A DNA stretch of 58,533 nucleotides from Methylobacterium sp. (GTDB lineage Bacteria; Pseudomonadota; Alphaproteobacteria; Rhizobiales; Beijerinckiaceae): NCBI RefSeq assembly GCF_028290105.1, contig NZ_JAQGKL010000163.1, positions 1-58,533 on the forward strand, given 5' to 3'. The notes beneath the pieces are model-generated. The model did no database searches. It was not told the origin of the DNA and worked only from the letters and a program-made list of their open reading frames with translations. The position numbers and the translations under genes are program-made. The stretch's first letter is position 1. Every line of letters starts with the position of its first letter. Below are positions 28,143 through 37,995 of this stretch, in pieces.

Positions 28143-31100
28143 TCAAACGACCGGTTCGAGCGCCCTGCCCTGCGGGGCGACGAAACGCCCGTAGCGTAAG
28201 GCCAGGGTCGGCAGGATCAGGAGGTTCAGCACCGTCGAGGTGACGAGGCCGCCGAGGATGACGATGGCCATCGGACCCTCGATCTCGCGGCCGGGCTCGC
28301 CGGACCCCAGCGCCAGCGGCAGCAGGCCCAGGCCCGTGACGAGGGAGGTCATCAGGATCGGCACCATCCGGTCGGCGGCGCCCGCGACCGCCGTGTCGCG
28401 GTCCCAGGGCAGGCCTTCCGCCCCGACGAGGTGCTCGTAATGCGCGATCATCATGATGGTGTTGCGCAAGCTGATGCCGAACAGGGTCACGAAGCCCACG
28501 ATCGAGCCCAGCGACAGCACGGCCCCGGTTGCGAAGACCGCCAGCACGCCGCCCACGAAGGCGAAGGGCAGGTTGACCAGGACCAGCATCAGGTTGCGGG
28601 CGCTGCCCGTGACGATGGCGAGCAGCAGCACGATGCCGAGGCCGGCGAGCCCCGAATAGACCAGGAGATCGCGCCGTGCGCGGGCCTGGGCCTCGGCGGA
28701 GCCCGCGAAGCTCACATAGGTGCCGGGCGGCAGCGCGACCTCGCGGGCGATCTTGCGCTTGGCGTCCGCCACGAAGCCGGCGACATCGCGCCCCGTCACG
28801 TTGGCGGTCACCGCCTGGACCCGCTGCGCGCCGTCGTGCTGGACCTGGTAGCGCCCGGAGGTCTCGTAGATGTCCGCGACTTGCGCGAGGCGCACCACCC
28901 GGCCGCCGGAGCCGCGCAAGGGGAGGTCGCTCAAGGCGGCGAGCCGCCCGCGGGTCGCCGAATCGAGGATGACGAGGACGTTGAACACCGCGTTGCCCGA
29001 ATAGGTCTGGCCGACGATGTCGCCCTGGTAGGCGGTGCGGACCACCTCCATCACCTCGATGGCCGAGAGCCCCCAATGGCGCAGATCGTTCGGGCGCAGG
29101 CCCACATTGACCTGGGGCAGCCCCGCCGGCGAACTCTGCTGGATGTCGACGGCACCTCGCACCTCGGCGAGTTCGCCGGCGATGTCGCGGGCGGCCGCCT
29201 CGATGGCGGCCAGATCGTTGCCGAAGACGTTGATCACCACCGGCGCCGTGAAGCCCGACACGGTCTCCTCGATGCGCTCGGTCAGGAAGGTCTTCAGCGA
29301 GAAGGCCGCGCCGGGGAAGCTCGCCATCAGGCCACGGATGCGGGCTTCGGCCGCCCCCTGCCCCGCCCCGTCGAGGCCGGGCTCGAGGTCGATGTGGACC
29401 TCGCTGTAATGGGTGCCGGCGGTGTCCTGGCCGGCCTCGGCCCGGCCGATCTGCGAGGCGACCGCCCGGATGCCGGGAATCGCCTTGAGCGCCACGGTGA
29501 GGCGGGTGCCGAGCCGCATCGATTCCTGGAGCGACGTGCCCGGCGCCGCCGCCATGTGCAGGATGAGGTGGCCCTCCTTCAGGTCGGGCAGGAAGGTGGA
29601 GCCGAAGAACGGCACCAGGGCCGCGCCGAGGAGGGTGACCAGCAGGCCGACGGACATGATCCAGCGCGGGCGCCGGTCGATCCGCGTGAGGAGGCGGGCG
29701 TAGAACCGCCGCGCGGCCCGCATCACCGGCGGGTCGCGGGTGTCGGCCTCGCGCCGGCCCGTCAGCAGCAGCATCGCGAGCGCCGGAGTTACCGTGAGGG
29801 CCACGGCGAGCGAGGCCACCACGGCCAGGATGTAGGCGAGGCTCAAGGGGCCGAACAGCCGCCCGGCGATACCCGACAGCGCCAGCACCGGCAGGAACAC
29901 CAGCAGGACCGCGATGGTGGCGTAGGCCACCGCCGTGCGCACCTCCAGGATGGCGTCGAGCACCACGCGTGCCTCGGGGCGCGGGCCGCCGAGTCGGCGG
30001 TTCTCGCGCAGGCGCCGGACCACGTTCTCGACGCCGATCACCGCGTCGTCCACCACCTCGCCGATGGCGATGGCGAGGCCCCCCAGCGTCATGGTGTTGA
30101 GGCTCTCGCCCAGCGCCTGGAGCGCCACCACGGCGGCGATCAGCGAGAGCGGGATGGCGAGCGCCGAGATCACGGCCGTGCGCCAGTCGAACAGGAAGAC
30201 GAACAGCACCACGACCACCAGGATGCCGCCGAGCCCGAGGGCCTGGAGCACGTTGCCGTTGGCGATGGCGATGAAGTTGGCCGGGCGGAACAGGTCGGCG
30301 TGGAGGATCACGCCCTCGCGCTCCAGGGCCGGGCGCAGGTCCTCCAGCGCCGCCTCGACCCGGGCGGTGACCGCGCGGGTGTTGGCGCCGTACTGCGCGC
30401 CGACCATGAGGAGCACGCCGGGGCGGCCATCGACCAGGGCGGCGCCGATGGCGGGCTCGCCGGTGGCCACGACGTTGGCCACATCCGCCAGCGTGACGCT
30501 GGCCCCGCCCTCGTTGAGGAGTACCGTGCGGGAGACCGCCTCGGGGCTCAGCGACTGTCCGTCGGTCTGGAGGGCGATGCGCTGGTTCGGCGTGTCGACG
30601 AAGCCGGCTCCCCGCACGCCCGTGGCCTTGCGCGCCGCCGCGAGGACGTCGTTGACGCCGACGTTGAAGCGCACGAGGTCGTTCGGGCGGATCTGCACCT
30701 GGAGCGAGCGCACCGCGCCGCCATAGACCGAGACCTGGGCGATGCCCGGCACCGCGAGCAGCCGCAGGCGGACCGTCCAGTCGGCCAGCGTGCGCAGGTC
30801 CATGTCGGAGCGGGTGGACGTCGTCAGGCCGACGAGCAGCACCGTGCTGGTGGCGGAGGTCAGCGCCGTCATGGCGGGCGGCAGCACCCCCTGCGGCAGG
30901 CGGCCGGCCAGGGCCGTCAGCCGCTCGGTGACGAGCTGGCGCACCCGGTAGATGTCGCTGCCCGCCCCGAAGGTGACGGTGATCACCGACAGGCCCTGGA
31001 TCGAGCTCGACCGGAGCGAGACCACCCCCGGCAGGCCGTTGACCGCGACCTCGACGGGTTGCGTCACCAGCACCTCGACCTGCTCCGGGTTGAGGCCCGG

Positions 31101-31310
31101 CGCCTCGGTCTGGATCACCACCGCGGGCGGCGCGAATTCCGGGAAGACGTCGTACTGGGCATCGCCCAGGACCACGATGCCGTATCCGGCCAACGCCAGG
31201 CTGAGGGCCAGGACGATGCCGCGAAAGCGCACCGCGAAGGCGACGAGCGCCGCCTGCGGCCCGCGCGGGCCCGGCACCTGGCGATCCGGCCCGTCAGTCG
31301 TCATCGACAC
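28143..31310 (-). CDS. Second heavy-metal efflux RND pump, inner-membrane subunit
   Basis: A 1055-residue RND permease of the heavy-metal efflux group. The TM4 motif is AIGEVVDDAVIGVEN (Asp421, Asp422, Glu428), again with two adjacent acidic residues as in the pump at 7677. The N-terminus has YDVFPEFAPPAVVIQTEAPG and NGLPGVVSLRSSSIQGLSV, with a 25-residue polar extension before the first helix. It is 14 residues longer than the first pump and only partly similar to it in the periplasmic loops, so it is not a recent duplicate. It overlaps its adaptor gene by 17 bp. The substrate is not readable. Confidence 0.88.
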   Translation of the reverse strand: MSMTTDGPDRQVPGPRGPQAALVAFAVRFRGIVLALSLALAGYGIVVLGDAQYDVFPEFAPPAVVIQTEAPGLNPEQVEVLVTQPVEVAVNGLPGVVSLRSSSIQGLSVITVTFGAGSDIYRVRQLVTERLTALAGRLPQGVLPPAMTALTSATSTVLLVGLTTSTRSDMDLRTLADWTVRLRLLAVPGIAQVSVYGGAVRSLQVQIRPNDLVRFNVGVNDVLAAARKATGVRGAGFVDTPNQRIALQTDGQSLSPEAVSRTVLLNEGGASVTLADVANVVATGEPAIGAALVDGRPGVLLMVGAQYGANTRAVTARVEAALEDLRPALEREGVILHADLFRPANFIAIANGNVLQALGLGGILVVVVLFVFLFDWRTAVISALAIPLSLIAAVVALQALGESLNTMTLGGLAIAIGEVVDDAVIGVENVVRRLRENRRLGGPRPEARVVLDAILEVRTAVAYATIAVLLVFLPVLALSGIAGRLFGPLSLAYILAVVASLAVALTVTPALAMLLLTGRREADTRDPPVMRAARRFYARLLTRIDRRPRWIMSVGLLVTLLGAALVPFFGSTFLPDLKEGHLILHMAAAPGTSLQESMRLGTRLTVALKAIPGIRAVASQIGRAEAGQDTAGTHYSEVHIDLEPGLDGAGQGAAEARIRGLMASFPGAAFSLKTFLTERIEETVSGFTAPVVINVFGNDLAAIEAAARDIAGELAEVRGAVDIQQSSPAGLPQVNVGLRPNDLRHWGLSAIEVMEVVRTAYQGDIVGQTYSGNAVFNVLVILDSATRGRLAALSDLPLRGSGGRVVRLAQVADIYETSGRYQVQHDGAQRVQAVTANVTGRDVAGFVADAKRKIAREVALPPGTYVSFAGSAEAQARARRDLLVYSGLAGLGIVLLLAIVTGSARNLMLVLVNLPFAFVGGVLAVFATGAVLSLGSIVGFVTLFGISLRNTIMMIAHYEHLVGAEGLPWDRDTAVAGAADRMVPILMTSLVTGLGLLPLALGSGEPGREIEGPMAIVILGGLVTSTVLNLLILPTLALRYGRFVAPQGRALEPVV

Positions 31311-32370
31311 CGCCCGAAACCTGGAGCTGGCTCTTCATTTCCTCGGAGAGCAGCGCCTGCGCGCCGACCAGCACGATCTCGGTGCCCCCGGGCAGGTCCT
31401 CGACCACGTAGGAATCCGCCGACATCGGCGGATCGGCTTTCAGCCGGTGGCGCGCGAAGGCGTCGGGCCCGACGCCGCGATAGACCCAGGCCCCCCCCTG
31501 CCAGTGCACCACCGCGTCCTCGGGCACGCTCAGGCCGGTGACGCTGCGATCGGCGGCGAGGAAGGCCAGCATGCTCATGCCGGGCAGGAAGCCGCTGTCG
31601 CCCGAGACCGTGTAGAAGAAGCTCAGGCCCTGGATGCGCGGGTCGGTGCGGGTGGCGGGCGAGACGTAAGCCAGGGCGACCCGCGCGCTCTGGGGCGGCA
31701 CCTCGGCGAAGGCCGCCGCTGGCGGGCCCTTCAGGCTTTCGCCCGGAGGCAGGGTGACTTGCACGAGGAAATCCGTGCGCTCGATCAGCCGGGTGATGAC
31801 GGGCGAGCGCTCGACGATGGCCCGGCCGATCACCGGCCCCCATTCCTGCTGGGCGGTGGCCGAGAGGGTGCGGACCTGCGATTCCGCCGCCGCGAGCGCC
31901 GCCTGGTCGGTCTGGAACGTGCCCTCGGCGGCTTCGACCTGCACGGTGGTGGCGTATTGGCCGAGCGTCCTGGCCCGGAGGAGGGCGCTGCGCGAGACCT
32001 CGGCCCGCGCCTGCGCGGTCTGGAGCGCCGCGCGGGCGCCCGCATGGGCGTTCGTCAGGTCGGTGACCCGGGCGAGATCGAGGACGCTGCCATAGGCCTG
32101 CAGTTCCTCCCTGTGCGCGGCGGAGGGCCGGGCCTCGGTACGGATGCCGATGCGGGCGCGCTCCTGCGCGGAGAGGCGCACCACGGTGCGGCCCTCCTCG
32201 ATCGCCGTACGCTGGGCCGGCAGATGTGCGGGTTTGGTCTGCGCAGGCTTTGGTTTCGCGGCCTCGAGGTGCTCGCGCAGCTCGTCGAGGAGGGCGGCGC
32301 CCTGCGGGGACACGGCGAGGACGCCGAGGCCGGCCGCGACGACGCCGACGAGAGGAAAGCGCCACGTCAC
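31294..32370 (-). CDS. Short heavy-metal RND efflux adaptor
   Basis: A 358-residue membrane-fusion protein starting with GTG at 32370 (VTWRFPLVGVVAAGLG), which gives an N-terminal helix or uncleaved signal. It is shorter than typical CusB. Readable parts: VVRLSAQERARIGIRTEARPS (beta-barrel entry), a coiled-coil hairpin with ALQTAQARAEVSRSALLRARTLG, and SVPEDAVVHWQGGAWVYRGVG (barrel and membrane-proximal domain). It lacks the His-rich front seen in the adaptor at 10815. The 3' end overlaps the RND gene, so the pair is co-translated. The start is uncertain, since only GTG gives a clean N-terminus. Confidence 0.75.
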   Translation of the reverse strand: MTWRFPLVGVVAAGLGVLAVSPQGAALLDELREHLEAAKPKPAQTKPAHLPAQRTAIEEGRTVVRLSAQERARIGIRTEARPSAAHREELQAYGSVLDLARVTDLTNAHAGARAALQTAQARAEVSRSALLRARTLGQYATTVQVEAAEGTFQTDQAALAAAESQVRTLSATAQQEWGPVIGRAIVERSPVITRLIERTDFLVQVTLPPGESLKGPPAAAFAEVPPQSARVALAYVSPATRTDPRIQGLSFFYTVSGDSGFLPGMSMLAFLAADRSVTGLSVPEDAVVHWQGGAWVYRGVGPDAFARHRLKADPPMSADSYVVEDLPGGTEIVLVGAQALLSEEMKSQLQVSGGVDDD

Positions 32371-32655
32371 CGGATGTCTCGCCCCCCCCCGTCCGCGCGG
32401 CCGTGCAGCGGAATTTCGATGTCGCGGATCTTGGTGCCGCCGATCGACCTGCCCCGGCATAAGACCTCGCCGCGAGATCCGATACCGGGCGGGCGGCCTG
32501 TCCCTGGCTTTTGCCGCCCGCGGAACGAGCGGTGCGGCCGACCGGACGCCTTTCGATGGCCGCCTTGCGCCGGACGGACTGTCCCGGCGAAGCGCCACGG
32601 GATATCCCGCTGACGCTTCCGGCGCACGCCGTCCACCTTGAGGGAGATCCGCCCC

Positions 32656-33585
32656 ATGCGCGTCCCGCAGACGCCGACCGGACGCGCGCCCGAGCCGGCG
32701 GCGGCGGCCTATCCGCTCCTCGTGTTCACGATGCTGCTCTGGGGCGGCAACGTGGTGGCGAGCAAGTGGGCGGCCGGCGAGGTCTCGCCCCAGGTGCTCA
32801 CCTGCCTGCGCTGGGCCTTCGCCTGCCTTGCGCTCGCCCTGCCGGCGCGGGCCGGCCTCGTCGCGGAATGGGACCGGCTGCGGCGCCACTGGCGCTACGT
32901 CCTGCTGATGGGGGCTTGCGGCTACACCCTCTATGCCAGCCTGTTCTACGCCGCCGGCCTGTTCACCAGCGGCATCAACATCGCCCTGTTCCAGGGGGCG
33001 ATCCCCGTCCTCGTCATCCTCATCAACTACGTCGTCCACCGGGTCGCGGTGACGGGCGCCCAGATCCTCGGTGTCGCCGTGACCCTGGCGGGCGCCGTGG
33101 TGGCGGCCAGCCACGGGGATTGGCGGGTGCTGGCCCACTTCGCCTTCAACCGGGGCGACGTGCTGATGCTCGCCGCCTGCGCGCTCTATGCCGGCTACAC
33201 CGTGGCGCTCTCCGCCCGGCCCAAGGTCTCGGGCCTGAGCTTCTTCACCGCCGTGGCGGTCTCGGCGCTCCTCACCTCGCTGCCGCCGCTCGCCGCGGAA
33301 TGGACCCTCGGCCACACGATCTGGCCGACCCCGAAGGGCTGGGCCATCGTGCTCTTCGTGGCCCTCGGGCCCTCGCTCGTTGCGCAACTCGCCTTCATGC
33401 GCGGCGTCGAACTGATCGGCCCGAACCGGGCGGGCCTCTTCGTCAACCTCGTGCCGATCTTCGGGGCCGGGCTCGCTATCCTGCTCGTCGGCGAGCCGTT
33501 CCGCTGGCACGACGCCCTGGCCCTGGCGCTGGTCGTCGGCGGCATCGCCATCGCGGAGCGGTTGGGGCGTCGGGCGGTTCCCTAA
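32656..33585 (+). CDS. DMT-superfamily (EamA) exporter
   Basis: A 309-residue membrane protein with ten predicted helices in two EamA repeats, for example LLVFTMLLWGGNVVASKWAA at the start and GPNRAGLFVNLVPIFGAGLA in the second half. EamA proteins export small metabolites such as amino acids or nucleosides. Start ATG at 32656 has AGGGAGA upstream; a TTG at 32638 is unlikely. It ends 4 bp inside the convergent flavin reductase gene. The substrate is unknown. Confidence 0.9.
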   Translation: MRVPQTPTGRAPEPAAAAYPLLVFTMLLWGGNVVASKWAAGEVSPQVLTCLRWAFACLALALPARAGLVAEWDRLRRHWRYVLLMGACGYTLYASLFYAAGLFTSGINIALFQGAIPVLVILINYVVHRVAVTGAQILGVAVTLAGAVVAASHGDWRVLAHFAFNRGDVLMLAACALYAGYTVALSARPKVSGLSFFTAVAVSALLTSLPPLAAEWTLGHTIWPTPKGWAIVLFVALGPSLVAQLAFMRGVELIGPNRAGLFVNLVPIFGAGLAILLVGEPFRWHDALALALVVGGIAIAERLGRRAVP

Positions 33586-34193
33586 CCGCCCGCACCCGGC
33601 GGGCGGCGCAGCTCGAACCGGGTCTCGGGCTCGGCGGTGAAGTAATCGAAATATCCGCCGCGCAGGATCGGCCGCATGGCGCCGGTGTCGACGAGGCCGT
33701 CCCGGATGAAGCGGTCGTCGATGTAGATCGAGACCACCTGCCCGATCACCAGGAAGTGCGAGGCGTCGCTGCCGTCCAGCGGGGTCAGCGGCACCGTCTG
33801 GAGCCACTTGCATTCGAGGGCGGCGGGGGATTCGGCCACGCGCGGCGGGCGCACCTTGCGTGAGGGCGCCGGGGTCAGGCCCGCATGGGCGAACTCGCTC
33901 GTTCCCCGCGGCAGCGGCGCCGAGGTGGCGTTCATGGCCTCCCGCAAGTCGAAGGTCGCGAGATTGCAGACGAACTCGCCGCCCTCCTCCGCGAAGGTCA
34001 TCGCGTCCTTGCGCCCGGCCGAGGAGAACATGACCATGTCGGGGCCGGACGCCACCGCGTTGAAGTAGGAATAGGGGGCGAGGTTGACCGCGCCCGCCCG
34101 GTCCATGGCGCTGATCCAGCCGATCGGGCGGGGCGCGACCAGGGCCTTGAGGGGGTTGTGGGGCAGCCCCTTGGTCTCGGAATCGTAATGCAT
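33582..34193 (-). CDS. Flavin reductase-like FMN-binding protein
   Basis: A 203-residue protein of the flavin reductase-like domain family, with GWISAMDRAGAVNLAPYSYF near the N-terminus, the flavin-contact loop MFSSAGRKDAMTFAE and KGLPHNPLKALVAPRPIG. It would reduce or bind FMN using NAD(P)H. It sits 7 bp after a nitroreductase gene on the same strand, which is a natural pairing for redox handling of flavins or nitro compounds. Start at 34193 gives MHYDSETKGLP; the longer frame to 34298 has no conserved N-terminus. Confidence 0.87.
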   Translation of the reverse strand: MHYDSETKGLPHNPLKALVAPRPIGWISAMDRAGAVNLAPYSYFNAVASGPDMVMFSSAGRKDAMTFAEEGGEFVCNLATFDLREAMNATSAPLPRGTSEFAHAGLTPAPSRKVRPPRVAESPAALECKWLQTVPLTPLDGSDASHFLVIGQVVSIYIDDRFIRDGLVDTGAMRPILRGGYFDYFTAEPETRFELRRPPGAGG

Positions 34194-34200
34194 GGGAGCC

Positions 34201-34764
34201 TCAGAGCCGGGTGACGATGTCGGCGAGATCCGGCCGGGGCCGGTCGGGCGGCACCTCCTGCGCGCGCCCGACATGGATGAAGCCCGCGAGCCGCTCACGC
34301 GGGTCGAGGCCGAGCGCGTCGAGGATGCGCCGGTCGTAGGCGAACCACTCGGTGAGCCAGGCGGTGGCGAAGCCCGAGGCGTTGGCCGCGATCACGAGGT
34401 TCATCGCCACGGCGCCCGCCGAGAGCACCTGCTCCCATTCCGGAATTTTCACGTGCGGGCCGGCGCGGGAGACCACCGCCACCACGAGGGGCGCCAGCGC
34501 CAAGCGGTTGCGCTCGAGGTCGAGACGGGCGGCGTCCGCCTCCGGATGGTCGGCGCCGTAGGCCTCACCGATGCGGGCGCCGATGCGGGCGCGGGCCTCG
34601 CCCTCGATCACCAGGAAGCGCCAGGGCGCCAGCTTGCCGTGGTCCGGCACCCGCGCCGCGAGGGTCAGGATCGCGTCGAGCTCGGCCGGGTCCGGCCCCG
34701 GTCCTTCCAGGCGGAGCGGCGGGACCGAGCGGCGGGTGCGCAGGAGGTCGAGGGTGGCGTTCAT
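34201..34764 (-). CDS. Nitroreductase family protein
   Basis: A 187-residue FMN-dependent nitroreductase. It starts MNATLDLLRTRRSVPPLRL with the RRS motif that contacts FMN phosphate, then VPDHGKLAPWRFLVIEGEA and a C-terminal segment (LGLDPRERLAGFIHVGR) typical of the YdjA-like short nitroreductases. It likely reduces quinones, nitroaromatics or enones with NAD(P)H. It is the first of a two-gene unit with the flavin reductase. Its promoter shares a divergent 209-bp region with a secreted protein gene. Confidence 0.9.
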   Translation of the reverse strand: MNATLDLLRTRRSVPPLRLEGPGPDPAELDAILTLAARVPDHGKLAPWRFLVIEGEARARIGARIGEAYGADHPEADAARLDLERNRLALAPLVVAVVSRAGPHVKIPEWEQVLSAGAVAMNLVIAANASGFATAWLTEWFAYDRRILDALGLDPRERLAGFIHVGRAQEVPPDRPRPDLADIVTRL

Positions 34765-34813
34765 GGAACCTTTGAGACGAAACGGACGAGCGGCGCAGCG
34801 ACGCCATCGGGGT

Positions 34814-34862
34814 CTTGCCGGTGCGGCTTTGCCAGTCAGGCACTTGCCAGTGCGGCCTTGCC
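34814..34862. repeat. Pair of 20-bp direct repeats in a divergent promoter region
   Basis: CTTGCCGGTGCGGCTTTGCC at 34814-34833 and CTTGCCAGTGCGGCCTTGCC at 34843-34862 match at 18 of 20 positions with a 29-bp period. They lie between the nitroreductase and a secreted-protein gene. They could be regulator sites or a local duplication. Confidence 0.7.
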
Positions 34863-34973
34863 GCCGCCATGGTCCGGTTCCAGAGGCCTGGGGCCGGGGC
34901 GTCGCGGTCGTTTCGAGAGATGGCGCGCCGGGACCGGCTTGGCAACGCCGGACGGGATGCGGGAGGATCGGGG

Positions 34974-35894
34974 ATGGCACGGGCTGGGCACGGATTGGGC
35001 ATCCTCGGTTGCGCCCTCCTCCTCGTGGCGCCGCCGGCCATCGCCCAGGACGGCAACGCCTTCCAGAACCGGATCGGGCCCAACCTCCCCTCCCCGTCGA
35101 TGTCCGGACCGTCCGTGCCACCCCTGCCCAGCGCGGTGAGCGCGGCCCTGAACCTCACGGCGGTGTTCGCGGGCGGCGACAAGCCCCTGCGTTCGGGCCT
35201 GGCCTGGCGCATCTACGAAGACCGGCCGGACGGAGCCAAGCCCGGCATCGTCGCCCGCTCCGAGGCCGCCGAGCCGAGCTTCACCCTGGCTCCGGGCAGT
35301 TACGTCGCCACCGTCACCTACGGCTTCGCCAGCGCCTCGCGCCGCGTCGTGATGGCGGGCCAGCCGGTGGCCGAGCAGCTCAAGGTCAGCGCCGGGGCGC
35401 TCAGGCTCTCGGGCGCCATCGGCGACGTGAAGCTCAGCCCCGACGAACTCGCCTTTTCGGTCTTCGTGCCGATCGGGACGAATTCCGAGGGCCGCCTCGT
35501 GCGCAGCGGCGTCAAGGCCGGCGAACTCCTGCGCCTGCCCGAGGGCACCTACCACGTGGTCTCGACCTATGGCGGCTCGAACGCGATCCAGCGCGCCGAC
35601 CTCAAGGTGGAGAACGGCAAGGTCACGGACGCCACCCTCAACCACCGGGCCGCGACCCTGACCCTGAAGCTGGTCGCCGCCGAAGGTGCGGAAGCCTTCG
35701 CCGGCACCGCCTTCAGCGTGCTGACCCCGGGCGGCGACACCATCCGGGAAGCGATCGGCGCTTTCCCGCAGGTGACCCTGGCGGAGGGCGACTACGTCCT
35801 CATCGCCCGCCACGACGGGCAGGTCTACACCCGCGAGTTCAAGGTCGAGAGCGGCATGAACCGGGACATCGAGGTCAAGGCCACGGCGGGGTGA
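34974..35894 (+). CDS. Secreted protein with repeated beta modules (unknown function)
   Basis: A 306-residue exported protein (signal peptide ending APPAIAQDG). It consists of repeated 75-90-residue beta-rich units, each with a similar motif: LAPGSYVATVTYG, LPEGTYHVVSTYGG, LAEGDYVLIARHDG, i.e. a Gly-x-Tyr-x-Val turn like that in PEGA or carboxypeptidase-regulatory-like domains. These fold as surface or periplasmic beta sandwiches. The start at 34974 follows GGGAGGA. Homologues seem to occur widely in Rhizobiales from memory, without known function. It is convergent with thrS and divergent from the nitroreductase unit. Confidence 0.7.
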   Translation: MARAGHGLGILGCALLLVAPPAIAQDGNAFQNRIGPNLPSPSMSGPSVPPLPSAVSAALNLTAVFAGGDKPLRSGLAWRIYEDRPDGAKPGIVARSEAAEPSFTLAPGSYVATVTYGFASASRRVVMAGQPVAEQLKVSAGALRLSGAIGDVKLSPDELAFSVFVPIGTNSEGRLVRSGVKAGELLRLPEGTYHVVSTYGGSNAIQRADLKVENGKVTDATLNHRAATLTLKLVAAEGAEAFAGTAFSVLTPGGDTIREAIGAFPQVTLAEGDYVLIARHDGQVYTREFKVESGMNRDIEVKATAG

Positions 35895-35967
35895 CCGAAG
35901 GCCCGGCGAAGGGCAGAGGGCCTGAAGCCCCCTCCCCGCCCGCGACCGGGCAGCGGTAACGCATCGC

Positions 35968-37995
35968 CTACGGCGTCGGCGCCTCGCCGTGCTGCGCGTC
36001 GAGGGTGACGCCCGCGCTCGGCACGGTCTCGGCCACGGAATCCGCCCGGATGCGGTCTGGCGCCGTCGCCTCCGCCACCAGGGCGGCCAGGGTCTCGACG
36101 AGACCCCCGGTGCGGGTCTGCTGGCTGCCCAGACGCCGCACCGAGACCGTGCGCTCCTCGCCCTCCTTGCGGCCGACCACGAGCATCACCGGCACCTTGG
36201 CCAGCGAGTGCTCGCGCACCTTGTAGTTGATCTTTTCGTTGCGCAGATCGGCTTCCACCCTGAGACCCAGGCGGGTCGCGGCGGCGACCACCTCGCGGGC
36301 GTAGGGGTCGGCGTCGCCCGTGATGGTCGCCACCACGACCTGCACGGGCGCCAGCCAGAGCGGGAAGTGCCCCGCGAAATGCTCGATCAGGATGCCGGTG
36401 AACCGCTCCAGCGAGCCGCAGATGGCGCGGTGGACCATCACCGGGGGCTTCTTGCCGCTCTCGGCATCGACGTAGAAGGCACCGAAGCGCTCCGGCAGGT
36501 TGAAATCCACCTGCGTCGTGCCGCATTGCCAGTCGCGCCCGATGGCGTCGCGCAGCACGTACTCGAATTTCGGGCCGTAGAACGCGCCCTCCCCCGGGTT
36601 GATCGCGGTTTTGATCCGGCCGCCCGACTGCTCCTCGATCTGGGCGAGCACCCGGGTCATGACCTCCTCGGCATGGTCCCAGAGCGCGTCCGAGCCGACC
36701 CGCTTCTCGGGCCGTGTCGAGAGCTTCACCACGATCTCGCCGAAGCCGAAATCGGCGTAGGTGGAGAGGATGAGGTCGTTGATCTTCAGGCACTCGTCGG
36801 CGAGCTGGTCCTCGGTGCAGAAGATGTGCGCGTCGTCCTGGGTGAAGCCGCGCACGCGCATCAGGCCGTGCATGGCCCCCGACGGCTCGTAGCGGTGGAC
36901 TACGCCGAACTCGGCCATGCGCAGGGGGAGGTCGCGGTAGGATTTCAAGCCGTGCTTGAAGATCATCACGTGGCCGGGGCAGTTCATGGGCTTGAGCGCG
37001 AACCAGCGCTTGTCCTCGGCCTCGTCCCCGGCGGATTGGGCGGCGAACATGTTCTCTCGGTACCAGCCCCAGTGGCCGGAGGTCTCCCACAGCGCCTTGT
37101 CGAGGATCTGGGGGGCGTTGACCTCCTGGTAGTCGCCGCGCAGGCGCCGGCGCATGTAGGCGATCAGCTCCTGGAACACCGTCCAGCCCTTGGCGTGCCA
37201 GAACACGACGCCCGGCCCCTCCTCCTGGAAGTGGAACAGGTCCATCTCCCTCCCGAGGCGCCGGTGGTCGCGGCGCTCGGCCTCCTCCAGGCGGTGCAGG
37301 TAGGCGTCGAGATCCGCCTGCGTGGCCCAGGCGGTGCCGTAGATGCGGGTCAGCATCGGGTTGTTGGAATCGCCCCGCCAATAGGCGCCCGCCACCTTCA
37401 TCAGCTTGAAGGCGGTGCCGACCTTGGCGGTCGAGGTCATGTGCGGGCCGCGGCAGAGGTCGAACCACTCGCCCTGACGGTAGACCTTGAGGTCCTCCCC
37501 GGGCGGGATCGCATCCACCAGCTCGACCTTGTAGGCCTCGCCCTTGCCCGCGAACAGCGCGCGGATGTCGTCGCGCTTCCAGACCTCCTTGGTGAAGGGC
37601 GCGTCGCGCGCGATGATCTCGCGCATCTTCGCCTCGATCTTCGGGAAGTCCTCCGGCGTGAACGGCTCGTCACGGGCAAAATCGTAGTAGAAGCCGTTCT
37701 CGATCACCGGCCCGATGGTGACCTGCGTGCCCGGCCACAGGGCCTGCACGGCTTCCGCCAGCACGTGGGCGCAGTCGTGCCGGATCAGCTCGAGGCTGCG
37801 CGGGTCGGTGCGGTCGAGGAACTCGATGCGGGCATCGTGCTCGACGAGGTCGTCGAGGTCGCGGACCGTGCCGTCGAGCGCCATCGCGACGGTGCGCTTG
37901 GCCAGCGACTTGGCGATGCCCTCGACGATGGCGCGGCCGGTGATCGCGGTCTCGAAGCTGCGGGTGTTGCCGTCGGGGAAGGTCAGGATCGGCAT
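35968..37995 (-). CDS. thrS: Threonyl-tRNA synthetase
   Basis: A 675-residue class II synthetase for tRNA-Thr. Order of parts: N-terminal TGS domain ([15 protein letters not shown]), editing domain with [13 protein letters not shown] (HxxxH), class II core with the motif 2 region and [12 protein letters not shown] plus [13 protein letters not shown], and a C-terminal anticodon domain ([21 protein letters not shown]). Zinc ligands include Cys in MNCPGH. It stands alone on the minus strand. The C-terminal 30 residues are a variable tail ([20 protein letters not shown]). Length is typical (about 640-675). Confidence 0.96.
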   Translation of the reverse strand: MPILTFPDGNTRSFETAITGRAIVEGIAKSLAKRTVAMALDGTVRDLDDLVEHDARIEFLDRTDPRSLELIRHDCAHVLAEAVQALWPGTQVTIGPVIENGFYYDFARDEPFTPEDFPKIEAKMREIIARDAPFTKEVWKRDDIRALFAGKGEAYKVELVDAIPPGEDLKVYRQGEWFDLCRGPHMTSTAKVGTAFKLMKVAGAYWRGDSNNPMLTRIYGTAWATQADLDAYLHRLEEAERRDHRRLGREMDLFHFQEEGPGVVFWHAKGWTVFQELIAYMRRRLRGDYQEVNAPQILDKALWETSGHWGWYRENMFAAQSAGDEAEDKRWFALKPMNCPGHVMIFKHGLKSYRDLPLRMAEFGVVHRYEPSGAMHGLMRVRGFTQDDAHIFCTEDQLADECLKINDLILSTYADFGFGEIVVKLSTRPEKRVGSDALWDHAEEVMTRVLAQIEEQSGGRIKTAINPGEGAFYGPKFEYVLRDAIGRDWQCGTTQVDFNLPERFGAFYVDAESGKKPPVMVHRAICGSLERFTGILIEHFAGHFPLWLAPVQVVVATITGDADPYAREVVAAATRLGLRVEADLRNEKINYKVREHSLAKVPVMLVVGRKEGEERTVSVRRLGSQQTRTGGLVETLAALVAEATAPDRIRADSVAETVPSAGVTLDAQHGEAPTP

